From: Sphingomonas tagetis
GTDB taxonomy: Bacteria; Pseudomonadota; Alphaproteobacteria; Sphingomonadales; Sphingomonadaceae
Direction: 5' to 3'
Assembly: GCF_024211275.1 (NCBI RefSeq)
Contig: NZ_JAMLDX010000010.1
Location: forward strand, 62,001-126,000
Length of the DNA: 64,000 bases
The position numbers and the translations under genes were made by a program. The notes beneath the pieces are model-generated. The model was not told the DNA's origin, made no database searches, and worked only from the letters and a program-made list of their open reading frames with translations. This document shows, piece by piece, positions 44,391-54,333 of the stretch (positions are counted from its first letter, which is position 1; the number at the start of each line of letters is the position of its first letter).

Positions 44391-45857
44391 ATGCCGACCC
44401 GCCTGAAGATGTATAAAGCCTGGTGGCTTGCACTGCCGCTAGCCTGCCTGCTCCACGCATGCGGCAGCGGTAGCCCCGATGGGACGCCCGTCATCGGCGC
44501 GCAGGACCGCGACTATGGCGAAGAGGCTCATCCGCAACTCCTCGCCGAGTTCGGCGGTGCCTATGCCGGCGATGAGGCGGCGTACGTGCGAACCGTCGGC
44601 GAACGGGTCGGGGCAGCGGCGGGCCTGGCTGGAGAATGCACCTTCACGCTGGTCAACTCCGACGTGGTCAACGCGTTCGCGGTACCTGGCTGCTATATCT
44701 ACGTTACACGCGGGCTTGTCGCCATCGTTACCAGCGAAGCTGAGCTCGCTTCGGTGCTGGGCCATGAGGTCGGGCATATCGTCGGCCGACATGCGCAGCG
44801 GCAGCAACAGCGCTCGATCTGGCGTAGTTTGGGCGTCATTGCGGCCCAGGCGACAGGATCGGAACGACTGACGCGCCTCGCGAGCCAGGCAAGTCAGCTG
44901 TTCGGGCTCCGCTACTCGCGAAAGCAGGAATATGAAGCGGACGATCTGGGCGTCCGCTACCTGGAAGATGCGGGCTATGATGTCTACGCCGCAGCGGACA
45001 TGCTCACTGCGCTCCAGCGCCACGACACCTTCATGGCGCAGATACAAGGGCGTGATGGCGCGCGCAGCCTGCCGGAATGGGCGCTGAGCCACCCGCTCAC
45101 CGAGCGTCGCGTCGAGCGGACGCGAGCGGCGGCCAGGCAGACCTCGCTCAAGGACGACGAGCTTCCAGAAGGCGCGGATCGCTACCTCAATGCCGTTGAT
45201 GGCATGCTTTACGGCGACGATCCCGAGCAGGGATTTGTGCTCGACCGGCAGTTTGCGCATCCGATCATGCGGATAGCGTTCGAGGCTCCCGTCGGGTTTT
45301 CGCTGACTAACAGCCCGCAGGCGGTTCGTCTGACCGGGCCTCACGGCATCTCGGGTGAGTTCGGGGGCGGCCCATTGGGGACTCGGGATGTCGGCAGCTA
45401 TGCCGAGGCACTGGTTTCGCGCATTCTGGGGGACGCGCCCGCCGAAGTCAGCGATGTGCGTGAGACCACAGTCAACGGGCTGAGCGCCGTCATCACGCAA
45501 GTGCGAGTCGCTGTCCGCGATGGGAACGTGCCGATGTCAGTGGCCGTTTACGATGGTGGGGACGGTCAAGCCTATCATTTCATCATTGTATCGCCGCCAG
45601 CCAATACGGACCACGCAGCTGTGAACGCGCTGTTCCGGTCGTTCCGCCGCCTGACGAAGCAGGAAGCGACAGCGTTGCGGCCGCGCTTCGTGCGGACGGT
45701 CGCCGTGGGACCCGATGATACGCCCGACACGCTTTCGCGCCGCGTCGCGGATCCCGCCAGCAGAGCGTTATTCGATCTCCTCAACGGCCGCGATGGCAAC
45801 GCGCCGCTGAAGCTGGGCACACGGGTGAAGATCGTCACCCACCAGTCAGTGCCGTGA
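44391..45857 (+). CDS. M48-family metalloprotease lipoprotein with C-terminal LysM-like segment
   Basis: The 488-residue protein has a lipoprotein signal (LLHAC, Cys24). The M48 zinc motif is HEVGH at 125-129, with the third ligand in EYEADDLGVRYL. A long C-terminal part ends in a segment resembling a LysM domain (TPDTLSRRV, LNGRDGNAPLKLGTRVKIV). It resembles BepA/LoiP-like periplasmic proteases involved in outer-membrane quality control. Genes nearby (Hsp20) also deal with protein stress. Confidence 0.88.
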   Translation: MPTRLKMYKAWWLALPLACLLHACGSGSPDGTPVIGAQDRDYGEEAHPQLLAEFGGAYAGDEAAYVRTVGERVGAAAGLAGECTFTLVNSDVVNAFAVPGCYIYVTRGLVAIVTSEAELASVLGHEVGHIVGRHAQRQQQRSIWRSLGVIAAQATGSERLTRLASQASQLFGLRYSRKQEYEADDLGVRYLEDAGYDVYAAADMLTALQRHDTFMAQIQGRDGARSLPEWALSHPLTERRVERTRAAARQTSLKDDELPEGADRYLNAVDGMLYGDDPEQGFVLDRQFAHPIMRIAFEAPVGFSLTNSPQAVRLTGPHGISGEFGGGPLGTRDVGSYAEALVSRILGDAPAEVSDVRETTVNGLSAVITQVRVAVRDGNVPMSVAVYDGGDGQAYHFIIVSPPANTDHAAVNALFRSFRRLTKQEATALRPRFVRTVAVGPDDTPDTLSRRVADPASRALFDLLNGRDGNAPLKLGTRVKIVTHQSVP

Positions 45858-45967
45858 GCCAGGCAGCCGCGAGGTTCAACGATTGCTCGGGCGTCGCTCG
45901 GCATCGTCATGAGGCTGGCGTCGTCGTCCCAGAGCATAACACGGGACCGGTTATGTGACCGGCCCAG

Positions 45968-46156
45968 CTATGAGAAGGCTGCTGGCGATCGGCGCAGTGC
46001 CGCCAGCACCGCGTTGGTAAGAAGCGCGATCGAGGCCGGATTCCGGACGGTCAGCATATAGCCGTCGCTGACGATGTAGGCGTCCCAGTCCCCTCCTGAT
46101 TTGGGCAGCGTGTCAGCCAGCAGCCATGGCGCGTTACGCGGCGGGTCAGCGCGTAC
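45968..46156 (-). pseudogene. Probable coding remnant of unknown family
   Basis: About 60 codons read protein-like on the minus strand: PWLLADTLPKSGGDWDAYIV, then SDGYMLTVRNPASIALLTNA and VLAALRRSP. No good start codon or ribosome-binding site is visible. The open frame upstream (to 46252) turns Arg-rich and overlaps the Hsp20 gene end. It may be the 3' part of a lost gene or an unrecognised short gene. The family is not recognised. Confidence 0.35.
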
Positions 46157-46208
46157 ATTCCATGAATCACGCCGGCGCCCTCGAGGACGCCGGTGGAGTT
46201 TGGATGGA

Positions 46209-46682
46209 TCAGGCCACCTCGCGATCGCCCTTGGGACCTTCGAGCCGATCATTCGCAGGGCTTCCCTCGATCGCGATCTTGCGGGGCTTCATCGCCTCGG
46301 GGACGACGCGCTGCAGCGCGATGCTGAGGAGGCCGTTCTGGAATTCGGCCGAGCGGACCTCGACGAAGTCGGCAAGCTGGAAGCGCCGCTCGAACGGACG
46401 CGTGGTGATACAGCGATGAAGGTACTGGCCCTCGTCCGTGTCCTCGGCGCGCTTGCCGGTGACCGTCAACTGGTTCTGCTGGGCGATGATCTCTATTTCA
46501 TCGGGGCGGAAGCCAGCGACCGCGAGCGTGATCAGATAGCTGTCCTCACTTTCACGGGCGATGTCGAACGGCGGATAGCCGTCGGCGATTTCGCCGCGAG
46601 TGCCCGATTCCAGCAGATCGAAAAGGCGGTCGAAGCCGACCGTGGAGCGCCGGAAGGGCGCAAAGTCAAAGTTTGTTCTCAT
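46209..46682 (-). CDS. Small heat-shock protein Hsp20
   Basis: Starting at 46682, the 157-residue protein begins MRTNFDFAPFRRSTVGFDRL. It carries the alpha-crystallin domain with YPPFDIARESEDSYLITLAV, LTVTGKRAE and the C-terminal barrel motif FQNGLLSIALQR. The I-x-I/V-like tail is KIAIEG. It is an ATP-independent holdase. An AAGGAGG ribosome-binding site lies just upstream within a thermometer-like leader. Confidence 0.92.
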   Translation of the reverse strand: MRTNFDFAPFRRSTVGFDRLFDLLESGTRGEIADGYPPFDIARESEDSYLITLAVAGFRPDEIEIIAQQNQLTVTGKRAEDTDEGQYLHRCITTRPFERRFQLADFVEVRSAEFQNGLLSIALQRVVPEAMKPRKIAIEGSPANDRLEGPKGDREVA

Positions 46683-46776
46683 CTCCAAATCCTCCTTGCG
46701 AAGCAATCTGGGCATGAGAAGCGCCGGTAAGGAGCCGACGCTCTCTATGTCCCACCGGACCCGGATGGCGCCCGGC
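46683..46776 (-). promoter_or_regulatory. ROSE-like RNA thermometer in the hsp20 leader
   Basis: On the minus strand the last bases before the ATG read ATTGCTTCGCAAGGAGGATT and then TGGAG. UUGC can pair with GCAA next to the Shine-Dalgarno AAGGAGG, and the U-U-G-C-U motif facing AGGAGG is the hallmark of ROSE elements. Upstream, CTCCTT in GGCTCCTTACCGG could also pair with AAGGAG, and CCGGTG..TACCGG forms a further stem. Leader length (about 93 bases) fits ROSE elements of alphaproteobacterial small heat-shock genes. Confidence 0.7.
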
Positions 46777-46783
46777 AGCGAAA

Positions 46784-46812
46784 AAATGAGGAAACCCATT
46801 CCCAGTTTCAAG
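46784..46812 (-). promoter_or_regulatory. Sigma32-like heat-shock promoter of hsp20
   Basis: On the minus strand CTTGAA (46812-46807) is followed after 15 bases by CCTCATTT (46791-46784). Heat-shock sigma promoters have CTTGAA and CCCCAT-like boxes with about 13-17 bases between, so the match is one base off in the -10. Transcription would begin near 46776. Confidence 0.6.
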
Positions 46813-47032
46813 AACCCGTTGTGCAATTTTATTGGTCGTGTTCCGGGTGATGGCTCAGCTCGACGGTATGGCAGCACGATCAACCCGGCTTTAGCCAAAA
46901 GTCGCCATGCTACGCCGGCCAACCTACACCCGGCATGGCAACACGACCTGCGCGGGTCGGCTATCTGACCAAGCCCTCGTCGCTCGACTTGCGGATATGG
47001 ATTGCGCGGCGCACCCGGTTCAGGACTAACAG

Positions 47033-48133
47033 CTACTGTCGCCGGGCAAGTCCGATACCGCTGAGCAATTGGGTTTTGGCAGCATCGGGGTTGTAGTAGG
47101 AGGCCCGGAACGAGAGCATAAGCTCCTCAGCATTGGGCCCGGCATAGCCGCCCGAGATCGCTCCATCGGGCGGCAGCCCTCCATAGGACAGCTTTCCGTC
47201 GAAACGTGGTCCTCCAGTGCTGTAGACAATGTCCGCCAGCCGATAGGCGACCTCGGGATATTCACATCCCATGAAGCAAACATGCTTCATGAACAGCGTT
47301 CCGGCCGCGGTTCCGGCTGCAAAGTCGATGTCGAGCTCCACTCGGCCCACGACGAAGTCACCTGATTCCGCCAGGTTTCCCAGCAATCGCCCGATATAGC
47401 GTCGCGTACCGGTTTGCGGCACCTGCGCGCTCAGCGTAAATTGAGCGACGCCGGCGACGCCCGAACTGTATCGAAACCTGCTCCCGCCGATGTCCGCGCT
47501 GGTGTACCAGGGCAGCCATGCGACATAGTCATAAGGTGCGGCTGCTGTCCCCGGTCTGATCACGGCAATCTCGAAGTGATTGACGGCAGCGCTCGGCGAA
47601 GGGGCGACCGCGCCCTCGTATCGCATGCCACCGATCACGTCATCATACCGGATGTCGGACGTCCGATACATCGTGTTCGCAGCAAGGAACGGGAACGACG
47701 CCTGGTAACTCGCGGTCGATGCAGTGTAGGAAATCGCCACATCTTCCGATGGCCCTTCGGCCACGAAACCGGTGCCGTTCGCGTTCGCGCTGGACTGCCA
47801 ACCACGCGCGACGACCCGGAACGACGAGGTGAGGCTGGGGTTCTCGAATATACTGCCGATTACCGGCGAGAACGGCGGCGGTGGCGTCGGTGTAGGAGTT
47901 GGCGTGGGAACGGGCGTCGGCGTGGGCAAACCGGCGCCCGCGCCCGGGATATTGATCGAACCCGCCGGCTGCCCCCCGCCCCCACAAGCTGCGAGCAAAC
48001 CACACAGCACGATCATCGAGCAGGAAAAGCGCGCCGGTCTTATCCGCCGGTCTACCCGCAAACGTCTGTCAGGCACGACGCCGATTGTCCGCGAGGGCGT
48101 AACGCCGACCATTGTCTGCATCGCGAGCGCCAT
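47033..48133 (-). CDS. TbpB-like surface lipoprotein
   Basis: About 366 residues from the ATG at 48133; a shorter start at 48016 (MIVLC) is possible. A lipobox LLAAC is followed by a Gly run and a Pro/Thr linker (PTPVPTPTPTPT). The C-terminal part has an eight-stranded-barrel look with SGDFVVGRVELDIDF, GTAAGTLFM and ISGGYAGPNAEELMLSF. The G-x-Y-G-P-x-A-E-E motif is characteristic of transferrin-binding-protein-B-like lipoproteins. A pair of Cys in CFMGCEYP may form a disulfide. A TonB receptor lies 1.6 kb away. Confidence 0.72.
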   Translation of the reverse strand: MALAMQTMVGVTPSRTIGVVPDRRLRVDRRIRPARFSCSMIVLCGLLAACGGGGQPAGSINIPGAGAGLPTPTPVPTPTPTPTPPPPFSPVIGSIFENPSLTSSFRVVARGWQSSANANGTGFVAEGPSEDVAISYTASTASYQASFPFLAANTMYRTSDIRYDDVIGGMRYEGAVAPSPSAAVNHFEIAVIRPGTAAAPYDYVAWLPWYTSADIGGSRFRYSSGVAGVAQFTLSAQVPQTGTRRYIGRLLGNLAESGDFVVGRVELDIDFAAGTAAGTLFMKHVCFMGCEYPEVAYRLADIVYSTGGPRFDGKLSYGGLPPDGAISGGYAGPNAEELMLSFRASYYNPDAAKTQLLSGIGLARRQ

Positions 48134-48249
48134 GTTAGCTACCTTCCGTGCCTGCCTCAGATTGCCCGTCAAGCTGGATGAGGACCGGGGGCGCGTGAAT
48201 GATGGCGCGTTGATTTTTATCCGATGAATTACCGACGAGTGGCTTAACA

Positions 48250-49761
48250 TTGAGCATCGAACCGGCATCGCTCGCACATCGTGCGGATTTTCGCTTGGGC
48301 AGCGCACGTATACGTCCGGCCCTGCGAACCGTTGAAGGACCGGCAGACAGCATTCAGATCGAGCCGCTCGTGATGCACGTGCTGGTCGCGCTCGCGGACG
48401 CCAAGGGTGATGTCCTGACGCGCGACGATTTGATCCGTCTGTGCTGGAATGGGCGCATCGTCGGCGACGATTCGATCAGCCGCGCCATCTCAGCGGTGCG
48501 GCGGGCGGCCCTTGCTACCGCCGCCGGCTTCTCCGTCGAGACCGTGCCGCGCATCGGCTATCGAATGCTTGGCATCGAACAGGCGGATTGCGCCACGCCT
48601 TGCGCTGTTCCCGAAGCGAAGCGCCTGGGCCTGGACCGCCGCACGATGGTCGCAGGCAGCGCCATAGCCCTGACGCTCGGGGTCGGAGGTGCGGCAGCTT
48701 GGTTGTACCAACGCAAGGAAGACGAAATCGATGAGCTGATCGCACGCGCGCAAAGGCTGGACCGGTCGGGTAAGCCCGATGGTGCAGCTCAAGCGGAGGT
48801 CCTGCTGCGCAAAGCCATCGCGAGAGATAGCGGCCGGGCCGATGCATGGGGTTGGCTTGCGACGGTTATCGACGACAGCGAAAAGGCACGAGAAGCTGCG
48901 CAACATGCGCTCACCCTCGATCCGAAGGAGCCTAACGCGCGCGCCGTACTGGCTTATCAGCGCCGCGACTTGGACGCCTGGACACAATGGGAGGACGCTC
49001 TGCTCGGCGTGCTCGCGGATGCCGCAGAGAATGTCCTCGCGCTAAACAGCCTGACGTTCTTCTATCAGGGTATGGGGCGATGCCGTGACTCGCGGGACAT
49101 GAACGAGCGCGCCATTCGCGCCGATCCGTTCAACCCGACACCGCAGCACCGCCGGGCAATCAAGCACTGGATCTTCGGTCGTGTCGCGGCGGCAGACCAA
49201 GTGGTCGATCAAGGGTTGCGGCTGTGGCCGCGAAATCCCGCGATGTGGAACGCGCGGATGATGATCTACGCGTTTACCGATCGCGCGCCTGCGGCGCTCG
49301 CATTGCTCGACGACGTACAAAGCCGTCCGGTTAAGCTCACGCCGCCCAGCATCGAATCCTGGCGTGCCGCGGTCACGGCGATCGCCACCCGCGCCCCGCG
49401 GGACATCGCCCGGGCGTTGGAGGTCTGCACACATGCCGCGGCGCTTGCGCCGGGCCTCGCGGCCCATGCCATCATGACCTTCTCCCACCTCGAAAGGGTC
49501 GATGCGGCCTATCGGGTTGCCGGCGGTCTTTTTGAAGGACGCGGACCAGTCGTGCAGCGCATGCGCGGGGTCGGCCTCAGCGACGTTTATTCAGCGTCCG
49601 CCTGGGGGCGCACGCAGTTTCTGTTTATCCCTGCCACCACGGCACTCCGCGCTGATAAGCGCTTCCCGGATCTTTGCCGCCGTCTCGGTCATGTCGAATA
49701 CTGGCGCAGGCGCGGCATTTGGCCCGATCGGTTCGTCCGCGGAGCGCTGCAGCCATCATGA
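48250..49761 (+). CDS. Membrane-anchored winged-helix regulator with TPR sensor domain (CadC-like)
   Basis: The 503-residue protein, starting with TTG at 48250, has an OmpR/PhoB-type winged helix (residues about 10-100: QIEPLVMHVLVALADAKGDV, ending VETVPRIGYRML). A membrane helix follows near 135-157 (AGSAIALTLGVGGAAAWLY), then TPR-like helical repeats to the end. It resembles CadC-type one-component regulators. It is divergent from the TbpB-like lipoprotein (116 bases between starts) and convergent with the TonB receptor, so it may control both. Confidence 0.8.
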   Translation: MSIEPASLAHRADFRLGSARIRPALRTVEGPADSIQIEPLVMHVLVALADAKGDVLTRDDLIRLCWNGRIVGDDSISRAISAVRRAALATAAGFSVETVPRIGYRMLGIEQADCATPCAVPEAKRLGLDRRTMVAGSAIALTLGVGGAAAWLYQRKEDEIDELIARAQRLDRSGKPDGAAQAEVLLRKAIARDSGRADAWGWLATVIDDSEKAREAAQHALTLDPKEPNARAVLAYQRRDLDAWTQWEDALLGVLADAAENVLALNSLTFFYQGMGRCRDSRDMNERAIRADPFNPTPQHRRAIKHWIFGRVAAADQVVDQGLRLWPRNPAMWNARMMIYAFTDRAPAALALLDDVQSRPVKLTPPSIESWRAAVTAIATRAPRDIARALEVCTHAAALAPGLAAHAIMTFSHLERVDAAYRVAGGLFEGRGPVVQRMRGVGLSDVYSASAWGRTQFLFIPATTALRADKRFPDLCRRLGHVEYWRRRGIWPDRFVRGALQPS

Positions 49762-49764
49762 TCG

Positions 49765-51795
49765 CTAGAAGCGTGCTTCCAGGCTGAGGCCGACCTCGCG
49801 TGGATCCCCGGCAACCCCCACAACGCCGGAATTGAGGAAGGTTAGATAAAATGTGTCGAAGAGGTTGCGGGCATATCCCGAAATCGTGAACGGACCGCTG
49901 GTGTAACCCATGCGCGCATCCGTTATGGTCGCGGATCGAATCCGCCGTGCGGCCGTATTCGCGTCGTCGCTGAAATAGCCGCTGTTACTGCGTGATTGCA
50001 GCGAGAGACGCAACGCATTGACCGGGCGCCAGTCGAGCGCCGCGAACCCGGTCAGCGCGGGCGAACGTTGGAAGTGCTTGCTCAGGATCGGATCGGCCGG
50101 GTCCAATGTTCTCAAGATCCGCGTCCCGAGCACGCCAACGCCCGCCCGCAACGACAGGCGCGAGGTTGCGCGCCAGAACAACTCTGCCTCCGCGCCATAG
50201 CTTTCGGCGGCAGGGACGTTGTCGATCAAAGCCCAAAAGGCAGCAGGCCCTCCGGGAGCGCGAAAGGTGCGCTGCTGCGCCCGCTGGGCAGAACGCATGT
50301 TCGTGTAGAAGAAGTTGGCGGTGAGAGCCCCGTGTTTGAAAGGAGCACGCAGAAAGCCTTCGTAATTCCAAAGCGTCTCCGCATCGAAATTTTCAGGGCC
50401 GCCGGTGTCGAGATTTATGGTCGTTCCGCCTGGATTATACGCACGTTGCACCATCACGCCGGCGATTGCGCTTTTGCCGATCTCGTAAGCCAACGACATT
50501 TTCGGCAACCACGCCGAAAACCGCTCGTCATAATCGGTCTGGAATCGCCCCAGACTGCCTTCCCGACTTTGGCTGTCGCTCTGATAGCGTAAGCCGAGGC
50601 TGACCGTCAGGCGAGGCATGGGGTCAAAGACGATTTCGCCGAAAACGCCGGCGCTGCTCTGCGAGTCCTTGAAATCGCCCTCTCCGAGAACGACTGCTGA
50701 AAGGTCGATGGACTGGGCCAAATCCGCACGCACGACGCTGACGCCGCCCAGCAGCTTCAGTGCGTCCGAGTGCTGCCAGCGCAGAATTGACTCGATCGAG
50801 CGATCGTGCCCCCGAAGCCGGGCCTGGCCAAGGCCGGCCGGCGCGAAACGGCGAATGGTCGCCCCGCCGAACGAGACCGTCGTCGTCGAGCTCAACCGTT
50901 CGGAAAATCGGTAGTCGAGCGATGCCGTCAGCGAATCCACGCTGATCCTGAACACACCGAAACTTGCTAGCGGGTCGCGCCGTTGCCGGAAGGGCTCACG
51001 CACGGAAACGATCTGAGGAGCCTGCGACCGTGAGTGACTATAGATAACTTCGATCCGGACGCCGGAAAAAGCCGCCGGTTCAGCAAGCAGCTTCGCGCGG
51101 ACAAGCGCATAATCGTCGCGATTGGGATCGGCACCGACCATACTGCCACCCAGCTGGCTCGATACCCGGTTGCTTCGAACATCGCCGGCAAGGCGAAAGG
51201 CAAGCTGCTCCTCCACAATCGGTCCCGACACTGCCGCCGACGCCTGACGCGTCGCGTAGTTTCCCACGATCAGGCGGGTTCCGACCTCCCAACCATAGCT
51301 CGGGTCTTTACTGGTGACGAAGATCGCACCCGCGATCGAATTACGGCCCTGTGTAGTGGTTTGCGGATTGCGAAAGACCTCGACCTGCTCGATATCCCAT
51401 AGCGGGGCAGCGCCGAAGGCAAACTCATTATACCCGACCGCGCGTCCATCGACCTGCAGCGTGACTCGCGGACGGTTGCCGCCCAGAAAGGCTGGGAGGT
51501 CGCGCAGGACGCCGGTCGAGTCTTGCCCCCGGATTGTTGGACCATCCCCACCAGAGCCGACTTGTATGTTTGGGATCGAGGCCAGCAGCTGCTCGATGCG
51601 ATCGGCTGCGGCGAGCTGGATGATCTGGTCAGCACCGAAAACAGAGACGCTCGATGTGGTTTCCAAAACGGTACGGTCAGCCCGCTCGCCCGTGACGACA
51701 ATCTCAGACTTCCCGTCCTTTGCGGCAGACGTCTGCGCCCAGCACTCGTCCGCGGGAATCGCTGCAATCAAGGCGAGGCTGTATCTTCGCTTCAT
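49765..51795 (-). CDS. TonB-dependent outer-membrane receptor
   Basis: From the ATG at 51795 (MKRRYSLALIAAIPADECWA) the protein has 676 residues; a start at 51855 adds 20. The TonB box is SEIVVTG, the plug has NIQVGSGGDGPTIRGQDSTG and WDIEQVEVFRNPQTTTQGRN, and the barrel ends in GLSLEARF with terminal Phe. It is of the general TonB receptor class, not the siderophore subgroup. It ends four bases from the convergent regulator and probably works with the TbpB-like lipoprotein on a bound ligand. Confidence 0.88.
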   Translation of the reverse strand: MKRRYSLALIAAIPADECWAQTSAAKDGKSEIVVTGERADRTVLETTSSVSVFGADQIIQLAAADRIEQLLASIPNIQVGSGGDGPTIRGQDSTGVLRDLPAFLGGNRPRVTLQVDGRAVGYNEFAFGAAPLWDIEQVEVFRNPQTTTQGRNSIAGAIFVTSKDPSYGWEVGTRLIVGNYATRQASAAVSGPIVEEQLAFRLAGDVRSNRVSSQLGGSMVGADPNRDDYALVRAKLLAEPAAFSGVRIEVIYSHSRSQAPQIVSVREPFRQRRDPLASFGVFRISVDSLTASLDYRFSERLSSTTTVSFGGATIRRFAPAGLGQARLRGHDRSIESILRWQHSDALKLLGGVSVVRADLAQSIDLSAVVLGEGDFKDSQSSAGVFGEIVFDPMPRLTVSLGLRYQSDSQSREGSLGRFQTDYDERFSAWLPKMSLAYEIGKSAIAGVMVQRAYNPGGTTINLDTGGPENFDAETLWNYEGFLRAPFKHGALTANFFYTNMRSAQRAQQRTFRAPGGPAAFWALIDNVPAAESYGAEAELFWRATSRLSLRAGVGVLGTRILRTLDPADPILSKHFQRSPALTGFAALDWRPVNALRLSLQSRSNSGYFSDDANTAARRIRSATITDARMGYTSGPFTISGYARNLFDTFYLTFLNSGVVGVAGDPREVGLSLEARF

Positions 51796-51924
51796 GCCGG
51801 GCCAATTTTCTGCCGTACCCGTTCCTGCTGTCGATGAAATGTCGAGCGGGTTCAAGCGGCACTATCCATACGATCGATGGATTGCAGGGTATCTCGATGA
51901 GGTACTCCCCATGCAATATGTTCG

Positions 51925-52378
<454 letters not shown>

Positions 52379-52438
52379 CAGTCAATAGGGCAGGCACGGT
52401 CCGTCGTGCCGGGGACGGCAATTCTCGAGTTCCGACAG

Positions 52439-52663
52439 TTAGGCGACGGTCGGATCGTCACCAGCCAGGGCAGCCTGCGCCGCCTTCAGGACTAGCAGCC
52501 GCTCGTATGGGTTCCCTTCAACGTTGCAGAACAAGGCAGGCCGGCATGCTCGAAGGTCGGACCAGATGCGATCCGCAACGCGATTGAGCTCGGTGACACT
52601 GGGATAGCGACCTTCTGCGATGCAGGCGATGACCTCAGGCGCAATCGTCTTGGGCTGCGTCAT
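52439..52663 (-). CDS. Small conserved-looking protein of unknown function
   Basis: Seventy-four residues from the ATG at 52663, with GGAGG about nine bases upstream: MTQPKTIAPEVIACIAEGRY, PSVTELNRVADRIWSDLRAC, ending LVLKAAQAALAGDDPTVA. It is helical and soluble. No family is recognised. It lies alone after the recombinase remnant. Confidence 0.5.
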   Translation of the reverse strand: MTQPKTIAPEVIACIAEGRYPSVTELNRVADRIWSDLRACRPALFCNVEGNPYERLLVLKAAQAALAGDDPTVA

Positions 52664-52900
52664 GACCAATCCTCCCTCTTGCCTGCATAACTGGGATTGG
52701 TGACCGATTTGGGAAAGGGCGAATGCCAGGGAAATATCTTGAACGTAGGGCCGTGTTCCCAGTGTCGCTGTCGATGTCGCCGGGCTAACCCGGGCCCGGA
52801 CATCATGATATATACGGTAGCGTTATGATGTCGGCTTACCCGGACGTGGCCGGTGCAGCCAGTTTAGGTAGGATTCGCCTTCCAGTTGGTGGGGAGCATA

Positions 52901-54252
52901 GTGACGCTGCTTCTGCTCATGGCCTCGTTAATGTCCTCCCAATCAGCCCCGGCCGCGGCTGGCTGGCCGGTTCCGCCTGCCGCTTTCGCCGCGCGCGACA
53001 AGGGAGAGTTCGGAACTGCCGCTGATTTGCTGAAGACGGAGCTGGCCAATTGCGAAAGGGCATTTCCGCCAAAGAGCGTTCAGTGTTTCGAGCTGACCCT
53101 GGAGCTTGCCTATATGCAGGCTCACACCGACCGGCAGCGGGCGGTAGGCACGGCCGAGCGCGCCATATCCATCGCCAGGACAAACCAGGGTATCGCTGCC
53201 TCCCGGCTCGCCGACGCGTTGGTGCTCCTTGGAGATGTAGCGGACGTCTACGGCGACTTTTCAATCAGGCAATATTACTATGATCAGGCATGGAAGCTCG
53301 CGCGCCCGCTGATGGCCGAACGGCCCGGCTGGGCGTTTATCGTCGCCACCAGGCTTGCCGACATGCAGCGTCTTAGAGGTCGCTATGAGCAAGAAGAAGG
53401 GACTTTACGTGCGATTATCGCCCAGCTCGAGCGAGAGCCTTCAGGTGGCGCAGACCTCGGCCTGGCGCTTGCCAGGCTGTCCTCGAACCAGGGATATCAG
53501 GGGAAATGGATCGCAGCGGCAGACCTAGCCGGCCGTGGTGTGAAGTTGCTTGAAGAGTTCCCTCCAAAAGACCTTACCGTCCGTGCTCGCGCCAGGATCG
53601 CCTGGGCTCACGCTTTATGGACGACAGGCGCGCTGGGACAGACGGGCGCTGTCCTGCAAGACGCGATAGAAGACGTAAAACGACTGCCGGATCAAATGTC
53701 CGTTGTCATGGTCGTCCGCGACATGGCGAGCTTGTTCGTCATGATCAAACCATCAGACGCCGTCGAATACGCGATGAAGGGGATCAGGATTTATGAGATC
53801 AAAAGTTGGACAATTCGCCGCTCAGGATAGACCTGGGCATGGTTCTGGCAGATGCACGCTGGGCGAGTGGAGACGAGGCCGGCGCCCGCATCGCTACGCG
53901 GGAAACTTACGCCCTGCTTCGCGCAAGCAAAGACGATCCGACATGTAACTCGCTATATTTCGAGATCGGCTATTTTCGAATTGTGGCGCTCGACGGCGAC
54001 TCGCGTGGGTCGGAAGCGGGCCTCGCAGATCTTACGAGGCGAACATGTGATGGTATCCTGGCGATAGATCTTTGGGATGCTCTCGGAGACGTGGCGAGTA
54101 CGTCGCCAGCCAGAAGAGCAGCCGCGCGCTCCTACTACCGCCGCGCGACCGCCTTGAGCCGGTCAGGCTCGCTTGCAGCTGAGCAGAAGCCAGGCCAATA
54201 TGCCCGGATCTACAAAAAGCACGTGACTCTGGCGTGGCAGCTCAAACGCTAA
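52901..54252 (+). pseudogene. Secreted TPR-like protein split by a one-base frameshift
   Basis: The first part (GTG at 52901 after GGGGAG; TTG at 52886 is an alternative) encodes a signal peptide and about 300 residues of TPR-like helices. It ends at a stop near 53828. A second frame continues from about 53806 with SPLRIDLGMVLADARWASGD to 54252 and has the same helical character. The frames join cleanly if one A is added to the run of four at 53801-53804 (Y-E-I-K-K-L-D-N-S-P-L-R). A true mutation, slippage during translation or a sequence error are all possible. Confidence 0.68.
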
Positions 54253-54297
54253 CGGCACGCAGTCGGGACCGGAGCGGGCCCTCATCCGGCTAGCTTC

Positions 54298-54312
54298 GTT
54301 CACAGTCTGTTC
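54298..54312 (+). promoter_or_regulatory. LexA box upstream of dinB
   Basis: GTTCACAGTCTGTTC is a perfect alphaproteobacterial LexA site (GTTC-N7-GTTC). It ends 21 bases before the dinB GTG start, where it would cover the promoter. Confidence 0.9.
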
Positions 54313-54333
54313 GATGTTTGCTAAGCGTCGCAC

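Noticed and set aside
47880..47935. Short tandem repeat of GT/GGC type in the lipoprotein gene
   Set aside because: It encodes the Pro/Thr linker after the lipobox and is a normal low-complexity protein feature, not a separate DNA element.
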